64,000 nucleotides of DNA from assembly GCF_025725645.1 (NCBI RefSeq), contig NZ_CP107007.1:1736001-1800000 (forward strand), read 5' to 3'. The first letter of the stretch is position 1, and each line of letters starts with the position of its first letter. Both the position numbers and the translations under genes were made by a program. Origin of the DNA: Halomonas sp. GD1P12. Lineage in GTDB: Bacteria > Pseudomonadota > Gammaproteobacteria > Pseudomonadales > Halomonadaceae. Positions 61,488 to 64,000 of this stretch are shown here, piece after piece. A model generated the notes under the pieces. That model saw only the letters and a list, made by a program, of their open reading frames with translations, had not been told where the DNA came from and did no database searches.

Positions 61488-62261
61488 TTAGACACGCTTG
61501 GCGCCATCGGCGCGCTTTCGTTTGGCAAGTAGCTGGCTGAGCCGTGCGTAGGCCATGACGCTCATGATCGGGAACAGGCAGGCCAGGGCGATCATGCCGA
61601 AGCCGTCCGCCAGCGGGCTGCGCCCGGGAATGGCACCGGCGATGCCGAGCCCGAGCGCGGTGATGATCGGCACGGTGATGGTCGAGGTGGTCACGCCGCC
61701 GGAGTCGAACGCCAGCGGCACGATGGCCTTCGGCGCGCGCAGGGTCTGCAGAATCACCAACACGTAAGCGCCAATGATGAACCCGTGAAGCGGCCAGCCC
61801 ATGACGATGCGCCAGACGCCCAAAGTGATGCCGACCGCCATGCCCAGCGCCACCGCAATGCGCAGCATCAAGGGATTGAGCGTGCCGCCGGAGATCTCAC
61901 CCGCTTTCAGCGCCACTGCCATTAGCGCTGGCTCGGCAATGGTGGTGCTGGCGCCGATGGCAAAGGCGAACAGGTAGACCCAGTAGTAGTCGCTCCAGTG
62001 ACGCGCCGCCCCGTCGGGCAGCGCAGGCAGAAATTCCGCGTGGGTCAGCTGCTGCGCCATGAGCTCCCCCAGTGGGAACAGCGCGTTTTCGAGACCCACC
62101 AGAAACAGCGCCAGCCCAAGCCACACCATGACGAAACCCAGCGCGATGTGCGCCGGGCGCTTTAGCGGCTTTCGAATCACGCCGTACTGAAAGCCGAACA
62201 CGATCAGTACGATCGGCGCGATGTCGCCAAGCGTTGCCCAGAGGCTCTGCCAGAGGTTCAC
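61488..62261 (-). CDS. DUF1538 membrane protein, second of an adjacent pair
   Basis: A 257-residue polytopic protein of about seven helices. The marks of DUF1538 are [21 protein letters not shown], the short [22 protein letters not shown] (near residues 185-206) and [24 protein letters not shown]. The start ATG overlaps the stop codon of the upstream DUF1538 gene by four bases. These are likely two halves of one carrier. The function is unknown; the coupled PII-like protein suggests nucleotide-controlled flux. Confidence 0.82.
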   Translation of the reverse strand: MNLWQSLWATLGDIAPIVLIVFGFQYGVIRKPLKRPAHIALGFVMVWLGLALFLVGLENALFPLGELMAQQLTHAEFLPALPDGAARHWSDYYWVYLFAFAIGASTTIAEPALMAVALKAGEISGGTLNPLMLRIAVALGMAVGITLGVWRIVMGWPLHGFIIGAYVLVILQTLRAPKAIVPLAFDSGGVTTSTITVPIITALGLGIAGAIPGRSPLADGFGMIALACLFPIMSVMAYARLSQLLAKRKRADGAKRV

Positions 62262-63019
62262 AGCCCACCGCCTGTCAAGGCGCCAGGGCCCAGGATGCCG
62301 AAGGCGAGCACGAAAATGATCGGCATGATCGAGGCCAACGCAATCAGCCCGAAACCGTCGAGCATCGGATTGCGGCCCTTGATGCTGGAGGCCAGGCCCA
62401 CGCCCAGTGCGGTGACCAGCGGTACGGTGATGGTCGAGGTCGTCACGCCACCGGAATCGAAGGCAATGCCGACCAGCTCCGTGGGGGCGAAGAGAGTGAG
62501 CATCAGCACCAGCACGTAGCCGCCGACGATCAGTGGCGGCAGCGGCCAGCCCTTGATGATGCGCATCACGCCGAGTACGACCGCGGCGCCCACGGAGAGC
62601 GCCACCACCATTCTGAGCGTCAGCGCAAACCGGGCCTGGCTGGTTTGCTCGATCAGCCCGCCGTCAAAAAGCACCTGACCAGCCCGCGCGGCAACCGCGA
62701 TCAGCGCAGGCTCGGCCACCGTCGAGCCAAAGCCCAGTGCGAAGGCGAACAGCAGCAGCCAGAAAAGCGAGCCCTTGGTGACGAAGGCGTGGGCCAGGCG
62801 CTCGCCCAGCGGAAAAAGTCCAAGCTCGAGCCCCTTGATGAATAGCGTCAGCCCCAGCAGCACGCAGAGTATTCCAAAAGCGAGGTCGGCGAGTGCCAAC
62901 GTATCCGGCAGCGGTTGGCGAATCACCACGAGCTGGAAAAAGCCCATCACCAGCACGATCGGCGTTAGATCGCGCAGGCTGTTTTTGAGCTGGTGTAACA
63001 TCGAGAGAGCGAAAAGCAT
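62258..63019 (-). CDS. DUF1538 membrane protein, first of an adjacent pair
   Basis: A 253-residue paralogue of the next gene with the same layout: [43 protein letters not shown] and [24 protein letters not shown]. It ends with a Gly-rich tail ([10 protein letters not shown]). The two proteins are about equally long and share motifs in the same order, so they arose by tandem duplication or are the split form of a two-domain protein. The stop codon overlaps the next start by four bases, so equal synthesis is likely. Confidence 0.82.
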   Translation of the reverse strand: MLFALSMLHQLKNSLRDLTPIVLVMGFFQLVVIRQPLPDTLALADLAFGILCVLLGLTLFIKGLELGLFPLGERLAHAFVTKGSLFWLLLFAFALGFGSTVAEPALIAVAARAGQVLFDGGLIEQTSQARFALTLRMVVALSVGAAVVLGVMRIIKGWPLPPLIVGGYVLVLMLTLFAPTELVGIAFDSGGVTTSTITVPLVTALGVGLASSIKGRNPMLDGFGLIALASIMPIIFVLAFGILGPGALTGGGL

Positions 63020-63101
63020 GGGGTCACGTCCAGGGGGCGTCGGATCATGTTACCCAACGCCCCGGTCCGGTTCATGACCTGGGACAAGCTTTGTGGTGAA
63101 C

Positions 63102-64000
63102 CTAAAAGCTTCCGAACAGCGTACCCAGCGTAATGACGCTAACGAGTGCCGCTATCGGCAGTACGATCGTGACCATGGCGATGTTGGCGTAGGATTGGCG
63201 GTGGGTGAGCCCGCAGATCGCCAATAGCGTAATCACCGCGCCGGAGTGGGGCAGCGTGTCCATGCCGCCAGCGGCCAACGTTGCCACGCGGTGCATCAGT
63301 TCCGGGTCGATACCTGTCTGCTGCGCCATGGCGAGATACTCCTCGCCCAGGGTTTCAAGCGCAATCGATAGCCCGCCGGAGGAAGAGCCTGTAATACCGG
63401 CCAGCACGCTCATGGCAAGCGCCTCGGAAATCAGCGGATTGTTTGGGGAGACGTTGAGCACCGCGTCGCGAATCAGGGCGAAGCCCGCCAGACTTGCGAT
63501 CACCGCGCCGTAGCCCACTTCCGAGGCGGTGTTGAAAATCGGCAAAAGCGAGCCGAGACACCCCTTGTTGATCGTCGCTTTCAAATCCGCCCAGTGGCGC
63601 CAGCGCGTCACCATCAGCCAGGCCGAGGCGCTGAGTAGCGCAATCAAAATCGCCCACAGGCCGGCTTGGCTATCGGCAGAGACGTTGTCGAAGGCGGCGT
63701 CGATGAAGCTCAAATCCAGCGCCGGGAACACGCCGTAAGTGAACAGCGCGTTGAGGCCGATCACCATGACTAGCGGAATCAGTGCAGGCGCCAGCGCCAT
63801 GGTCGCCGCGGGAGCGTCGTCCGGCGTATCTTCGCGCTTCTTCTCGGTATGCGTGCCGTAGCCCTCGCCGTTGGCGCTGGCCTTGCGAACTCTGGATTGA
63901 AGATAGGTGATGCCCAGCCCCAGCATGATTACGCCGCCGATCACCCCAAGGCCTGGCGCGGCGAAGCTGTTGGTGCCGAAGTAGGGGATAGGGATGGCGT
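63102..64000 (-). CDS. GntP-family permease, C-terminal part (5' end beyond the window)
   Basis: The frame is open from the window end (reading AIPYFGTNSFAAPGLG in its first codons, close to the GntP start-loop pattern) to its stop at 63102, giving about 299 residues. Helical segments and GntP-type motifs include FNTASEVGYGAVIASLAGFALI, MSVLAGITGSSSGGLSIALETLGEEY, DPELMHRVATLAAGGMDTLPHSGAVITLLAICGLTH, and the end LPIAALVSVITLGTLFGSF. GntP permeases import gluconate, hydroxyacids or 3-hydroxybutyrate. The N-terminal part and upstream genes are outside the window, so no substrate is assigned. It is on the same strand as the DUF1538 genes, 82 bases upstream. Confidence 0.85.
   Translation of the reverse strand, partial: AIPIPYFGTNSFAAPGLGVIGGVIMLGLGITYLQSRVRKASANGEGYGTHTEKKREDTPDDAPAATMALAPALIPLVMVIGLNALFTYGVFPALDLSFIDAAFDNVSADSQAGLWAILIALLSASAWLMVTRWRHWADLKATINKGCLGSLLPIFNTASEVGYGAVIASLAGFALIRDAVLNVSPNNPLISEALAMSVLAGITGSSSGGLSIALETLGEEYLAMAQQTGIDPELMHRVATLAAGGMDTLPHSGAVITLLAICGLTHRQSYANIAMVTIVLPIAALVSVITLGTLFGSF

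Noticed and set aside
1..64000. CRISPR array, prophage, transposase, integrase or rRNA genes
   Set aside because: No regularly spaced repeat array and no phage, IS or integrase protein was found among the frames; no rRNA segments were recognised.

Overview
The window looks like a GC-rich gammaproteobacterial chromosome, most likely a Halomonas-type (Halomonadaceae) bacterium. The grounds are a betIBA choline-to-betaine cluster with its own substrate-binding protein, a Pseudomonas-style FadE, a single-gene RfaH, proteobacterial TopB and ProS, and dense, mostly housekeeping or catabolic gene content. The genus is an inference from gene content and style; no rRNA is present to settle it. I see no prophage, insertion sequence, integron or CRISPR array.

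Layout. 1-3642: end of a branched-chain-amino-acid-type ABC transporter operon (ATPase tail, binding protein, LivH, LivM), closed by a strong terminator. 3728-7130: valine-catabolic trio (isobutyryl-CoA dehydrogenase type, 3-hydroxyisobutyryl-CoA hydrolase type, 3-hydroxyisobutyrate dehydrogenase) behind a near-palindromic operator. 7200-11616: GST, ketopantoate reductase-like protein, soluble PAS-PAS-MCP transducer, RfaH and a DoxX-like membrane protein. 11820-20183: a peptidase-rich stretch (propeller-like protein with an M48 lipoprotein, an S8 peptidase with a small I9-propeptide-like partner, a Nudix hydrolase, and an M20 peptidase with a LysR regulator and a YfcC-type carrier). 20587-30018: DUF945 protein, TopB, ABC1 kinase, GNAT, SEC-C/TPR-like protein, AmpG-like permease and SlyD-like isomerase.

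30025-34489 is a four-gene minus-strand run: secreted cupredoxin-like protein, membrane GGDEF-EAL protein, DUF3034 protein and a lipoprotein truncated globin. Together these suggest an envelope copper/haem sensor-effector unit tied to c-di-GMP; this is the best candidate for an undescribed system. 34803-44793 holds a lytic transglycosylase, ProS, a lipoprotein, BenE, an amidase, an XRE-cupin regulator, endonuclease IV, GDPD, quinone reductase and a TenA-like protein.

45009-52807: SLC13-type carrier, GlpR, a small acidic protein, GlpD (with two tandem GlpR-like operators over a good promoter) and FadE (with PsrA/FadR-like inverted repeats). 53071-58026: betA, betB, betI and a divergent choline/betaine-binding protein, sharing a BetI-like palindrome. 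58144-58378: elongator tRNA-Met and 4.5S SRP RNA. 58496-60914: DUF3750 protein, a Xre/RES toxin-antitoxin pair and MntR. 61126-64000: two adjacent DUF1538 membrane proteins with a PII-like protein, and a GntP-family permease cut by the window edge.

All motif positions were read by eye. Family assignments rest on recognisable motifs and gene order, not on database searches.
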